Of a stretch of DNA of 64,000 nt, positions 8,995 through 18,076 are shown piece after piece. A model generated the notes under the pieces. It made no database searches. It was not told the origin of the DNA and saw nothing but the letters and a program-made list of their open reading frames with translations. Within the stretch, counting starts at the first letter, position 1; each line of letters opens with the position of its first letter. The position numbers were made by a program, and so were the translations under genes. Location: the NCBI RefSeq assembly GCF_024749285.1, contig NZ_CP087196.1, positions 5,952,001-6,016,000 on the forward strand, given 5' to 3'. The DNA comes from Pseudomonas sp. B21-015. Its GTDB lineage: Bacteria; Pseudomonadota; Gammaproteobacteria; Pseudomonadales; Pseudomonadaceae.

Positions 8995-9879
8995 TCAGTC
9001 CTTTTCCAAGGGTGAGAAAAACAACCGCCCCAGCCCTCGCCAGGTCTTCTTGTTCCAGGCCTTGAACGGTATCTGCGCCAGCAGCTCCCGCGCCAGCTTG
9101 CGGTCGCGATTGGCGGTTTTCAGAAACATCGAGCTGAGGAATTTGTAACGCACCTCGTCGTACAGCGGATGATCGCTGAACAGCGCGTAGGAGCGCAGGA
9201 TGTTGTCGACCATGAAGCGGTGATTCTTGTAGGAGTTGGTGGCGTGCTTGCGATAGCGCGCCATCAGCACATTCAGGCCATCGATGAAGTAACCGGCGCG
9301 GGTCACTTTCAACTCGATCAGCAAATCCTCCAGACGAATGTTCGGATCGAAGCCGCCTACCTTGTCCAGCGCTTCACGACGGATCATCAAGGTCGGTGCC
9401 GGCGGATAGGGCTTGCGCTCCAGGAACATGTCCTCGAAATCCAGACGGCGGAACGGCACATCGCGGCGCTGACGCTTCTCCGGGTAGAGGTTGCCGTCAG
9501 CATCGATCAGCTCGATGTTGCCAGCGCAGATCCCGACCTCGGGCTTGCCATCCATATAGGCCACCTGAATGGCGATCCGCTCCGCCAGCATGATGTCGTC
9601 GGAACCGAACGGCACGATCAGGCTGCCCTTTGAACGAGCGATGGCGCCATTGAGGGTGTTGGTCAGCCCCTGGTTCTGCTGAACCCGAAAATCGAAGCCG
9701 TGCAGCGCCTGCAAGGCATTGATCCGCTCGACACTGTCATCGCTGGAGCCGTCATCGACGACCAGCAGTTCGATATTTTCGTAGGTCTGGTTGAGGACGC
9801 TGAGAATGCTTTCCTCGATATAGCGGCCGTGGTTGTACGACGCAATGATGACCGTGACGAGGGGTTGCGCGTCGCTCAT
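8995..9879 (-). CDS. wapR: Family 2 glycosyltransferase, probable core rhamnosyltransferase WapR
   Basis: The 294-residue GT-A protein begins with VTVIIASYNHGRYIEESI, has the nucleotide-sugar motif VVDDGSSDDS near residue 40, and ends with the KTWRGLGRLFF tail. Size, family and position (next to ssg, on the waaL side) match WapR of P. aeruginosa, the alpha-1,3-rhamnosyltransferase that makes the core receptor for O-antigen. The match rests on context and memory, so the exact sugar is inferred. Its ATG overlaps the ssg stop (ATGA), so the two are translationally coupled. Cytoplasmic face of the inner membrane. Confidence 0.8.
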   Translation of the reverse strand: MSDAQPLVTVIIASYNHGRYIEESILSVLNQTYENIELLVVDDGSSDDSVERINALQALHGFDFRVQQNQGLTNTLNGAIARSKGSLIVPFGSDDIMLAERIAIQVAYMDGKPEVGICAGNIELIDADGNLYPEKRQRRDVPFRRLDFEDMFLERKPYPPAPTLMIRREALDKVGGFDPNIRLEDLLIELKVTRAGYFIDGLNVLMARYRKHATNSYKNHRFMVDNILRSYALFSDHPLYDEVRYKFLSSMFLKTANRDRKLARELLAQIPFKAWNKKTWRGLGRLFFSPLEKD

Positions 9880-11030
9880 GGTTGTTCCTTGCGGGCCAGG
9901 CTCAAGCCGGAGTCGATCAGGTTCAGGTATTCCTGACGGAACACCTCGATGTCGTGTTGTTCCTGCAGATAACGGTAGGCCTGTTCGCCCTTGGCCTTGA
10001 GCTCGTCGTCCGACAGGCTCAGGTAGTTATCCAGTGCCGCGACCAGCGTCGGCACGTCCGCCGGGGTAATCGCCAGACCGCCCGCGCCCTGAATCAGCGG
10101 CAACATGGCCGGCACGTTCGAGGCGATCACCGGCAGATGCCCGCTCATGCCCTCGAGCAATGCCAGCCCCAGGCCTTCAGCCAGGGATGGCATGGTCCAG
10201 ATGTCGAACGCCCGAACATACTGCAAGGCGTTTTCCCTGAACCCCAGCAAATGCGCGCGGCCGGTCAGCCCCAGGTGCTCGATTTCGGCGGCCAGGCGCG
10301 ACTCTTCGCGCCCCGCCCCGATGATTGCCAGTTGGGTGTTCGGGTATTTGTCCTTGAGGGCGGCAAAGGCCTGCAACAGATAGGTGTGGCCCTTGACCGG
10401 CACCAACCGGCCCAATGCGCCGATCAAACGCACCGACGGGGCGATGCCCAACAACTCCCGGGCACGCTCGCGGCTGTGCTGCAAACCTTCGGCCTGTTCG
10501 ATGTCGATGGCGTTGGTGATCGCGTAGGTATTCTGATCGGTAAAGCCGCAGTCACATTCGAGCAGGTACTGTTTGACCGCTGGCGACACGCCGACAAAGC
10601 GCCAATGGTGATCGATCAGGCGTTGGGTCTGGCGACGCCGGTAAAACCGGTCGTACTCGCCAAAACCGTGGGAGATGCCGATGCACAGCGGTACTTTCAA
10701 CCAGCGGTTGAGCGCCAGCATCATGTTCACCGGTTTGAAGCGGTTGCAAATCACCACGTCGAATTTTTCTGTGCGGCAGAACTTGTACAACTCCCACATG
10801 GCGCGCAGGCGCATGCCCTTGAGGGACTTGTCGGAAAACTCGAAATACACCGAACGGTCCGCGCGGCTCAACGCCTCGCCAGGCCTGGGTTTGCCGCGCA
10901 GGAATGCCGCGGTCACTTCATAGCGATCGCTCGGCAGGGCCTTGACGATCTGCTCCGCGAGGTCGGCAAAATCATGGGCTTTGACGTTGTAGTCAGGTTG
11001 CAATTGCAGAACCTTTGACCGTTGACTCAT
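9876..11030 (-). CDS. ssg: Family 4 glycosyltransferase Ssg, cell-surface sugar biosynthesis
   Basis: The 384-residue GT-B protein has the GT4 donor-site pattern around PSLAEGLGLALLEGMSGHLPV in its C-terminal half and an N-terminal acceptor domain beginning KVLQLQPDYNVKAHDFADL. It resembles PA5001 (Ssg), needed for complete LPS core and O-antigen and for phage receptor integrity. The open frame extends to 11147, but I chose ATG 11030. It has a GGGGAGAG ribosome site and overlaps the previous stop as ATGA. The precise linkage made is not visible from sequence. Confidence 0.85.
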   Translation of the reverse strand: MSQRSKVLQLQPDYNVKAHDFADLAEQIVKALPSDRYEVTAAFLRGKPRPGEALSRADRSVYFEFSDKSLKGMRLRAMWELYKFCRTEKFDVVICNRFKPVNMMLALNRWLKVPLCIGISHGFGEYDRFYRRRQTQRLIDHHWRFVGVSPAVKQYLLECDCGFTDQNTYAITNAIDIEQAEGLQHSRERARELLGIAPSVRLIGALGRLVPVKGHTYLLQAFAALKDKYPNTQLAIIGAGREESRLAAEIEHLGLTGRAHLLGFRENALQYVRAFDIWTMPSLAEGLGLALLEGMSGHLPVIASNVPAMLPLIQGAGGLAITPADVPTLVAALDNYLSLSDDELKAKGEQAYRYLQEQHDIEVFRQEYLNLIDSGLSLARKEQP

Positions 11031-11923
11031 AACTCTCCCCGGTGAAAACCAGTCGCATCGATGACCCAGGCCGGTTCGGCGGCGAGGCGCCTGATCTCGG
11101 CCGGATCGGGTGGGGGCAACCGTGACCATTCGTTGCGTTTCCAGCAAACGAAGTGGAAATACGGAAACCGGTGATCGCCATCGCGATCGTTACTCAAACA
11201 ACCATTGCGCCAGTACCAGTGATGTGGAAAGTCATCCGTGCCGTCATGCCACTTGATGCAGCCACCCGGAGTGCTGAACGCTTCGGTGAATTCGCTGCGT
11301 CGACGCCACGGATTGAACTTGCCCACCAGGGAGAACAAAGGCTCGGGAAAATTCTTGCGCCAGAGGAAGATTCGACTGAACGCTCCCTCGTCCAGCGCGT
11401 GATGCGCCTGATCGGCAAAGCGCGCTTGCCAGTCCTTCATCTGCATGAACAACTCACGCTTGCGGGCGGTGTTGCGCATCAGACAGAGATGTCCCGATAC
11501 CCGTCGTTCATGGGTGGAGAACAGGTCATAACTGGCCAGCCGATCGGCAGTGAAATAACTTCGCAGGTCACCATACACCAGATCAATATCGCCGAATGCC
11601 CAGAAATCATAGCCTTGCAGGCGGTCGACATGGATATGCCCCAGGGCCGGCTTGATGTCGCAGAGCTTGTACGCGGCATCAGGCGCAAAGTTGATATTCA
11701 GTCGCCGCGACACCAGCGCGCAATACTCACTGAAGCTCATGGCCTCGACAGTCACGTTGGGCGGCAGATTCTCGGGCGTGCCACAGTCACTGAACAGCAA
11801 CCAGTCGATATCGGCGTTGCGTCGGCAGCTCTCGAGGAAAAACGGCATCCAGAACGGCCAATGACCGAAATACGGGATCAAGAAAAGAATACGCGGGCAT
11901 GGATTGATCACAGAAATACTCAC
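11027..11923 (-). CDS. Putative glycosyltransferase of the DUF6625 type
   Basis: The 298-residue soluble protein opens with RILFLIPYFGHWPFWMPFFL and has a DxD-like element in YDFWAFGDIDLVYGD near residue 110, which would bind a metal and nucleotide-sugar. These features match the DUF6625 family of GT-A-like enzymes found in surface-polysaccharide clusters. It starts with GTG at 11923, 39 bases after the dnpA stop, and overlaps ssg by four bases. In P. aeruginosa PAO1 ssg and dnpA are neighbours as I recall, so this gene looks like an added core or side-chain glycosyltransferase. Sugar and linkage are unknown. Confidence 0.7.
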   Translation of the reverse strand: MSISVINPCPRILFLIPYFGHWPFWMPFFLESCRRNADIDWLLFSDCGTPENLPPNVTVEAMSFSEYCALVSRRLNINFAPDAAYKLCDIKPALGHIHVDRLQGYDFWAFGDIDLVYGDLRSYFTADRLASYDLFSTHERRVSGHLCLMRNTARKRELFMQMKDWQARFADQAHHALDEGAFSRIFLWRKNFPEPLFSLVGKFNPWRRRSEFTEAFSTPGGCIKWHDGTDDFPHHWYWRNGCLSNDRDGDHRFPYFHFVCWKRNEWSRLPPPDPAEIRRLAAEPAWVIDATGFHRGEL

Positions 11924-11962
11924 TGCTGCTTATATACGGGCCATGCTAGGCCGCGTTGTACT

Positions 11963-13408
11963 TCATTTCTGTCGCCCAAATGTTTCATCATGCTTCAGAA
12001 GCCAGAACAACTCGTGGCGCCTGACCGCTTTGCGAAAGAAATCGTTCTCTCCATAGATAGCTGGCACTCTACTGGCCAGCAACCACTGTATCAACCGTCG
12101 CAAACGTCGCTTGAACGGCTGGGTCGGTTGCAGATCGTGCATCATGCCCAACGCCATGGCCTTATCACGCTGAAGCGCCAAGGGCATTGGCAGGCAGCAA
12201 GGCTGCATCGACGTTACCGAATCGAATGCCGGCGGCAGGGCGATGCCATGCCCGGCGTCGCCCATTGGCCAGCGATCGTTGTCATGCAGATGATTGGCGT
12301 AGCCGAGTACGGTGATCGGCTGCCATTCCAGCCCCCTTAATGCCTCAAGGACCGCTTCCTGTGCACAAATGTGGTCGGGGTGCGGATCGAGGGTCGGGTG
12401 TGGCAATACGATCACTTCCGGACGGGCTCGCAGCAACAATTCACGCAGATCGGCCAGCAAATTGTTCCAGGTCGGCGCACCGTCGACATCGCCCGGCAGA
12501 ACAAATGGATTCAACTGACGGAACAACCGGGTGTCGCTCAAGTCTGCTTCCCGCGAACCCACAGGCGTGTCCGGCGCGGCCTGCATCGCTGCCAGTTGCA
12601 GACAGAAATACCCCAGCTGTACGCAATGGGCTTCAGGCACCCCGGCCCAGCGCGGCACGGCGATACTGTCCCAGGCGCGCAAACGGCCCTTGAGACGAGC
12701 CGACTCGACCTTGTTCAGGCCCATTTGCTGATAGTGTTCGGCTTCGATCTCACCTGCGGTCAGGGTGACGATCCAGGCTTCGTCGGCCTGGCTGTACAAA
12801 CCGTAGGCGGCCAATTCGGCGTCATCGGCATGGGGTGCAATCACCATCACTCGCTGACGACGGTAGTCCGGTTGCTCGAACGCCCAGAGCACAGGTTCGC
12901 CAAGTAATCGGCAGAATCGCCCGCGCAAACGCAACTCGCCTTTCGACAGCACGTGCGCCTGACCACTGAGGTTGAGGTAACGCAAGCCGTTTACACCGCG
13001 TTCGAAGGTTTGTCGGTCGGGATTATCGCCCCCCGACAATTCGACCACCGGATCGATAAAGCGCCCCAGCCAAGTGCTTTTCACCCGCAGCGCCAGCACC
13101 AGCGTAGCGTCATCGACCAGCATGACGCCCTCGTCCAGCCGCAGCCGTTCACCGTCCAAGTGAATTTTTGGCTGCGGTGTGTACGGCGGGAAGCTGTATT
13201 GGTAATCGTCTTTGGGCGAATAAAACAGATGGTCGGCGAACCACGCCTCGTGGGCGATCCAGCCCAGCACCGCGAGCACCAGCGGCAGCCACCAGGCCAC
13301 CAGCACACCGATGGCGATCAACAGCATCAACGCGATCAACAGACCGATACGTTTGTTGCGCCGATGGCGCTTGAGCAGTTGCTGTTTGCGGCTCATGGGT
13401 TGGCTCAT
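11963..13408 (-). CDS. dnpA: PIG-L family de-N-acetylase DnpA
   Basis: The 481-residue protein has one N-terminal membrane anchor (about 21-45) and a PIG-L/LmbE catalytic domain. Zinc-site motifs are APHADDAE near residue 188 and HPTLDPHPDH near 335. By family it removes N-acetyl from an amino sugar. The P. aeruginosa relative (PA5002, DnpA) sits in the same LPS-core position and was linked to fluoroquinolone tolerance in persister cells. The LPS substrate is inferred from context. I chose ATG 13408, which overlaps the mig-14 stop as ATGA, rather than an upstream in-frame Met. Confidence 0.9.
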   Translation of the reverse strand: MSQPMSRKQQLLKRHRRNKRIGLLIALMLLIAIGVLVAWWLPLVLAVLGWIAHEAWFADHLFYSPKDDYQYSFPPYTPQPKIHLDGERLRLDEGVMLVDDATLVLALRVKSTWLGRFIDPVVELSGGDNPDRQTFERGVNGLRYLNLSGQAHVLSKGELRLRGRFCRLLGEPVLWAFEQPDYRRQRVMVIAPHADDAELAAYGLYSQADEAWIVTLTAGEIEAEHYQQMGLNKVESARLKGRLRAWDSIAVPRWAGVPEAHCVQLGYFCLQLAAMQAAPDTPVGSREADLSDTRLFRQLNPFVLPGDVDGAPTWNNLLADLRELLLRARPEVIVLPHPTLDPHPDHICAQEAVLEALRGLEWQPITVLGYANHLHDNDRWPMGDAGHGIALPPAFDSVTSMQPCCLPMPLALQRDKAMALGMMHDLQPTQPFKRRLRRLIQWLLASRVPAIYGENDFFRKAVRRHELFWLLKHDETFGRQK

Positions 13409-14301
13409 ACGGTGAAGACCGGCACAGAATTGCACCAGCGGTCCTTGTACTCACGGTCGGTCCGACCAAAGGAAAACCGCAGGGGCTTACCCAACGCGCG
13501 TGCGTGCTCCCAGGCGCTTTGGGTGTTGAGGAAGCTCAGTACGCTGCCGGGGCTGAACTCGCGGGTCTCGGGATCGACACCGCCGTTGACGTACTCGACG
13601 CTGATCCACTCCGGCGCCTCGACGCGGTACACCAGTTGAATCGCAATCGGTGCGTCGTTGAGGAAAATCACCGAGCCGATCAGCAACTCACGCAGCAATT
13701 CGATCACTTCGCCCATGCGCTCGGCACCGGTGGCCGGGAACCCCCAGCGACGCTGGAACAGGTCGCAATAGATAACCGCCAGTTCACGGCTGGAAAATTC
13801 GGCAACCGGCCGCACCACGCCGCCCGCCTCTTCCAGCAGACGCAATTCCCGGCGCTGGTTGTAGCGAAACTTCTTCGACAGCTCTTCAGGTGTCCGGGCC
13901 AACGCCAGCTGTTCGGTCTGCAACTTGATGCCGGTGAAGCGGCCTTCGCTCAGCGCCGACAGGTAACGCCCGCGATGGCGCAGCGGTGCCTGGGCATCAG
14001 CGGCGGCCGGCAGGATCAACTCGGCATTGCCGAGGTCAAACAGGCCTTTTTTACCACTGCGCTTGAGCACGTCCTTGGACAGCGCCAGGTCGCGCCCCCA
14101 GGTTGGAATGGCGGCTTTCAGTTCGCCGTCCTGCTCCCACGCCAGATAGCGCACCGGGATGTCGGCCAACTGTGCCAGACGTTCGACCACCAGAGGATGA
14201 GTTGCGACGCTGCCGCCAAAACGTTGCCAGGCCTGTGCATAAGCCGAGGCGTCGACCTGCGCCCAGCCACGTTCGCGCCAGCTTTGAAATCGGTTGAGCA
14301 T
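13405..14301 (-). CDS. Mig-14 family protein
   Basis: The 298-residue protein resembles Mig-14 (PA5003 position), a membrane-associated protein with an acetyltransferase-like fold. In Salmonella and Pseudomonas it is tied to antimicrobial-peptide resistance and LPS. Visible landmarks are KKFRYNQRRELRLLEEAGG in the middle and SAWEHARALGKPLRFSFGR near the C-terminus, both typical of FemAB/GNAT-like aminoacyl or acyl transferases. It overlaps wapH by one base and dnpA by four, so it belongs to the core operon. The biochemical reaction is not established from sequence. Confidence 0.85.
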   Translation of the reverse strand: MLNRFQSWRERGWAQVDASAYAQAWQRFGGSVATHPLVVERLAQLADIPVRYLAWEQDGELKAAIPTWGRDLALSKDVLKRSGKKGLFDLGNAELILPAAADAQAPLRHRGRYLSALSEGRFTGIKLQTEQLALARTPEELSKKFRYNQRRELRLLEEAGGVVRPVAEFSSRELAVIYCDLFQRRWGFPATGAERMGEVIELLRELLIGSVIFLNDAPIAIQLVYRVEAPEWISVEYVNGGVDPETREFSPGSVLSFLNTQSAWEHARALGKPLRFSFGRTDREYKDRWCNSVPVFTV

Positions 14302-15431
14302 CAGCCCCTCGGTGCCAGTTCGGTAACGTGCGGCAAATGCCAGAAAGCGTCGCGCACCGCGCGATCGGAGAAGCGCTCACGCAAGCGGTCAAACATCAGC
14401 TCGGCACATTGGCGACGTTGCTGCTCGTCCATCGCGGCCAGATGCTGCAACCCTTGCGCCAGGTGCTCGGCATCACCCAGCGGGAACAGAATGCCCACGC
14501 CTTCGACCACTTCCCTGGCCCCACCGCACGCGGTGGCGAGCAACGGCACACCGGCGGCCATGGCCTCCAGCAACACCATGCCGAACGGTTCGTGATCGGA
14601 ACTGAGGGCAAACACATCGAAGGCGCGGAAGTAACGACGCGCCTCGGGCACCTGACCGAGGAACAACACGCGATCACCGATACCCAGTTCACGCGCCAGG
14701 GCCTTGAGGTCCTGCTCCAGCCGACCGCTGCCCAGGATCACCAACTGACTGTTGGCCGGCAACCCCGGCAATGCCGCGGCGAAACCATGCAGCAACGTGG
14801 TTTGGTCCTTGTCCGGATGCAGGCGCCCGACGTTGCCGACAATCCAGGCATCCATCGATAGACCGAGGGTTTCCCGGGCCTCACGAACCGATACCTGACT
14901 GGTCTGCAACGCTGGCACATCGACACGGTTATAGAGCGTCTGAATCCGCCCGGCCGGCCATTTCGGCAAGCAACGGCGCATGTCGTCACGTACCGCATCG
15001 GAGACGCCGATCAGGCTCAGGCGCTTGCGGAAAATATTCGCGAAAAATTTGCGGGTGCTGCGCTGGTAATCGCCAAACGCATGATGCACGCCAATGACCG
15101 GCAACGAAGTACCGAGCAAGGCGATGTAGATCGGTTTGAAACGGTGAGCAATGCAGAAACTGAAGTTGCGCGACGCGGCGATCTTGCGCAGATCGCCGAT
15201 GGCGCCCAGCTTCAGGCCACGAATGGCCTTGGAGCTGTACTCCATGAACAGCACTTCATCGGAAGCGCAGCTCGCGGCGACTTGGCTATCTGCAGCCCCG
15301 GTCAAAAACACCGTGGTCACGCGATAACCGGTCCCCGCAAACAGGCTGGCGTACTGCCGGGCGCAGTCCAGAAACGGCCCGTCATAGCCGTGACAAAACT
15401 GCAGCACATGGCGTTCAGCCGAGCGTGTCAT
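14301..15431 (-). CDS. wapH: Family 4 glycosyltransferase WapH (core oligosaccharide)
   Basis: The 376-residue GT-B enzyme has the donor-binding pattern SSDHEPFGMVLLEAMAAGVP in the C-terminal half and VGNVGRLHPDKDQTTLL at the start of that domain. Position next to the carbamoyltransferase and mig-14 genes corresponds to PA5004 (WapH), a glycosyltransferase implicated in the outer LPS core. Its start overlaps the carbamoyltransferase stop by 17 bases. It acts in the cytoplasm on the growing core before MsbA export. The exact sugar transferred is inferred only by synteny. Confidence 0.82.
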   Translation of the reverse strand: MTRSAERHVLQFCHGYDGPFLDCARQYASLFAGTGYRVTTVFLTGAADSQVAASCASDEVLFMEYSSKAIRGLKLGAIGDLRKIAASRNFSFCIAHRFKPIYIALLGTSLPVIGVHHAFGDYQRSTRKFFANIFRKRLSLIGVSDAVRDDMRRCLPKWPAGRIQTLYNRVDVPALQTSQVSVREARETLGLSMDAWIVGNVGRLHPDKDQTTLLHGFAAALPGLPANSQLVILGSGRLEQDLKALARELGIGDRVLFLGQVPEARRYFRAFDVFALSSDHEPFGMVLLEAMAAGVPLLATACGGAREVVEGVGILFPLGDAEHLAQGLQHLAAMDEQQRRQCAELMFDRLRERFSDRAVRDAFWHLPHVTELAPRG

Positions 15432-17172
15432 AAGCGTCCGCGCCCTCTTTGACCACCAGAATGTCTTCCATGATCAGGTACTGCAGGTCGGAACCGAAGA
15501 ACATGTTCAAGGCGTCGGTCGGCGAGCAGATCATCGGCTCGCCACGACGGTTGAGCGAGGTGTTCAGCGACACGCCGTTACCGGTCAGCACTTCCAGCGC
15601 CTTCATCATGTCGTAGTAGCGCGGGTTGTATTCGCGCTTGAGCACCTGGGCCCGGGATGTGCCGTCTTCATGGACGACTTCCGGCACACGGGTTTTCCAC
15701 TCTTCAGCCACTTCGAAGGTGAAGGTCATGAACGGCGCCGGGTGATCGATCTTGATCATCTGCGGAGCCACGGTGTCGAGCATCGACGGGCAGAAAGGCC
15801 TCCAGCGCTCGCGGAACTTGATCTGATGGTTGATCCGGTCTGCCACGCCGACAGCACTCGGGCAACCGATGATCGAACGACCGCCCAAGGCGCGCGGACC
15901 GAACTCCATGCGGCCCTGGAACCAGGCCACCGGGTTGCCGTCGACCATGATTTTGGCGATGCTTTCCGGCATGTTCTCAAGCTTGCGCCACGCAGGCTTG
16001 CTCGGGTGACGGGCACAGGCAGCGAGCACGTCTTCGTTGCTGTAGGACGGGCCGAGGTAGACGTGTTCCATCTTCTCGACCGGTACACCACGGGCGTGGG
16101 ACACGTAAGCCGCAGCGCCGACCGCGGTACCGGCATCGCCGGAGGCAGGCTGAACGAACAGTTCTTTGATGTCGTCGCGGGCAATGATTTTCTGGTTCAG
16201 CTTGACGTTCAACGCACAGCCACCGGCGAAGGCCAGTTTGCCGGTTTCCTTGAGCACATCACCCAGGTAGTGGTCGATCATCTGCAACGCCAGTTTCTCG
16301 AACAGCGCTTGCATGCTCGCGGCGTAGTGGATGTACGGCTCGTCGGCGATATCGCCTTCACGCTTCGGACCCAGCCACTCGATCAGTTTCGGCGAGAAGT
16401 AGAAACCCTTGCCCTTCTCTTTATAACGACGCAGGCCGATGACGTTGGCGTAGTCGGTGTTGATCACCAGCTCGCCGTTCTCGAACGAGGCCAGACGCGA
16501 GAAATCGTATTTGCTGGCGTCGCCGTATGGCGCCATGCCCATGACCTTGAACTCACCGTCGAGCATCTCGAAACCGAGGAACTCGGTGATTGCGCCATAC
16601 AGGCCGCCGAGGGAGTCCGGATCGAAGAATTCCTTGATCTTGTGGATCTTGCCGTTTTCGCCGTAACCGAAGAAGGTCGTGGCGTACTCGCCCTTGCCGT
16701 CGATCCCCAGGATCGCGGTTTTCTCTTTGAAACCGGAGCAGTGGTAAGCGCTGGAGGCGTGGGCAAGGTGGTGCTCGACCGGCTCGATCTTGATTTTCTT
16801 CGGATCGAAGCCCAGTTGCTCGAGGCACCAGACAATCTTGTTGCGATAGCGCTTGTAGCGACGGTTGCCCATCAGGATCGCGTCGAGGGCGCGGTCCGGG
16901 GCGTACCAGTAACGCTTGGCGTAGTGCCAGCGCGCCTTGCCGAACAGGCTGATCGGCGCGAACGGAATCGCCACCACATCAACGTCGGACGGCTTGATGC
17001 CAGCCTGCTCGAGGCAGAACTTCGCCGATTCGTAAGGCATGCGGTTCTTTGCATGTTTATCGCGCACGAAGCGCTCTTCTTCAGCCGCCGCGACCAGCTT
17101 GCCGTCGATATACAAGGCTGCGGAAGGATCATGGCTAAGGGCGCCGGACAGGCCAAGAATCGTCAATGCCAC
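15415..17172 (-). CDS. LPS-core carbamoyltransferase (NodU/CmcH family)
   Basis: The 585-residue protein begins ILGLSGALSHDPSAALYIDG and has the metal/carbamoyl-phosphate motif EHHLAHASSAYH near residue 131. The central GPRALGGRSI and the C-terminal TSLNRRGEPMICSPTDAL are standard for carbamoyltransferases. In P. aeruginosa the equivalent gene (PA5005) lies in the same place and the second heptose of the core carries a carbamoyl group, so heptose carbamoylation is the likely role. The start is GTG at 17172 with AAAGAGG upstream. It is the first gene of the wapH-mig-14-dnpA-ssg-wapR run; the REP-rich gap behind it suggests a promoter close by. Confidence 0.92.
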   Translation of the reverse strand: MALTILGLSGALSHDPSAALYIDGKLVAAAEEERFVRDKHAKNRMPYESAKFCLEQAGIKPSDVDVVAIPFAPISLFGKARWHYAKRYWYAPDRALDAILMGNRRYKRYRNKIVWCLEQLGFDPKKIKIEPVEHHLAHASSAYHCSGFKEKTAILGIDGKGEYATTFFGYGENGKIHKIKEFFDPDSLGGLYGAITEFLGFEMLDGEFKVMGMAPYGDASKYDFSRLASFENGELVINTDYANVIGLRRYKEKGKGFYFSPKLIEWLGPKREGDIADEPYIHYAASMQALFEKLALQMIDHYLGDVLKETGKLAFAGGCALNVKLNQKIIARDDIKELFVQPASGDAGTAVGAAAYVSHARGVPVEKMEHVYLGPSYSNEDVLAACARHPSKPAWRKLENMPESIAKIMVDGNPVAWFQGRMEFGPRALGGRSIIGCPSAVGVADRINHQIKFRERWRPFCPSMLDTVAPQMIKIDHPAPFMTFTFEVAEEWKTRVPEVVHEDGTSRAQVLKREYNPRYYDMMKALEVLTGNGVSLNTSLNRRGEPMICSPTDALNMFFGSDLQYLIMEDILVVKEGADAYDTLG

Positions 17173-17502
17173 AGGGGTCTAGCCTCTTTAGTCTGCATGC
17201 AGGCGCAATGCGCCTCAAAAATTAATGTGCCCTCGCAAGGGGCGAGAGACAGCTAAAGGGCGGGATTATAGCGTAAACGTGGCGGGAATGACCCTAATGC
17301 CAATCAGTTAAGGTGCGGAACCTGTGGGAACGGGCTTGCTCGCGAAGAGAGAGTGTCAGTCGACATTAATGCTGTCTGACACATCGCCTTCGCGAGCAAG
17401 CCCGCTCCCACAGGGATTGCGCTTGACTGACTGGCATTGGGAAATGCCCCTGCCCTTATCAGCGCCGTGAAGATGACGCCGAGCCCAAGCGTTCTCCTTT
17501 GC
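17173..17502. repeat. Intergenic REPIN (class A) at 17320-17415
   Basis: The gap between the carbamoyltransferase start and the lipoprotein stop holds two REP sequences in inverted orientation (core GTGGGAACGGGCTTGCTCGCG and its near complement) separated by about 40 bases, the typical REPIN layout. The first 100 bases must carry the promoter of the carbamoyltransferase operon, but no convincing -10/-35 pair stood out. Confidence 0.85.
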
Positions 17503-17838
17503 TCATCCAGGACCCGCCCGCCAGTAAATCCTGATATTGCCGTCCGTAGCCTGCCGGTAAATCGTGTAGGGCAAGGAAATCGTGTCGAAGGCACCCGAAA
17601 GGGTCAGATCCAGCAATACGAACGGCACCAGAATACCGGTGGGATCGGGCGGTGCGTTCAATACGCAAAAATCGTGAGCCAGACCGCTATAGATGCGAGG
17701 GATGGACTGGCAGTAGGTCTTTTGCTTCCTGAGGCCACGGGCGACCTCTTCGTCATCCTGCAGCACCGTGACAGCGGTCCCGCAGCCGGATAACGCCAGT
17801 GAGAAAGTGCTCAGCAATACAGCCATTTTTATCGTCAA
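17503..17838 (-). CDS. YceK/YidQ-like small lipoprotein
   Basis: A 111-residue secreted protein: signal sequence TIKMAVLLSTFSLALSGC with a lipobox ending at Cys19, then a YceK/YidQ-type domain (KTYCQSIPRIYSGLAHDFCV, then FDTISLPYTIYRQ near the C-terminus). It should be lipidated and membrane anchored. Two later Cys residues may form a disulfide. I chose a TTG start at 17838 because GGAGGG lies six bases upstream of it, while the ATG at 17826 is too far from that site. Function of the family is poorly known; other Pseudomonas core loci need not contain it, so it may be a bystander. Confidence 0.7.
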   Translation of the reverse strand: MTIKMAVLLSTFSLALSGCGTAVTVLQDDEEVARGLRKQKTYCQSIPRIYSGLAHDFCVLNAPPDPTGILVPFVLLDLTLSGAFDTISLPYTIYRQATDGNIRIYWRAGPG

Positions 17839-17978
17839 AATCTGCCCTCCGGGAACGTCGGGCAAACTAGCATCGTGGCTATTCAGGGCACAGTTCATGG
17901 GCTCTGCAGATCATGTAGGACGATTCATAAAAACTTGTCCGTCTCTACCAGCAGGGGACTTGGCTGACAGTTCCGGCC

Positions 17979-18072
17979 TCTTCGCGAGCAAGCCCGCCCA
18001 CATCAGGTTTATGTCGAGCACAAATTTTGTGTACGACTGAGAATCACTGTGGGAGCGAGCCTGCTCGCGATG
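17979..18072. repeat. Two REP singlets in tail-out orientation
   Basis: One REP of the CGCGAGCAAGCCCGC type (about 17982-17998) is followed by one of the GTGGGAGCGAGCCTGCTCGCG type (about 18049-18070). The orientation is the reverse of a normal REPIN pair. They fill the gap between the lipoprotein start region and the stop of the double-kinase gene. Confidence 0.75.
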
Positions 18073-18076
18073 GGAT

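Noticed and set aside
15670..17256. 528-codon frame opposite the carbamoyltransferase
   Set aside because: Shadow frame with no domains; the minus-strand gene carries all conserved motifs.
17320..18072. Repeated palindromes considered as a CRISPR array
   Set aside because: Copies are few, inverted instead of direct, and irregularly spaced. They are REP elements.
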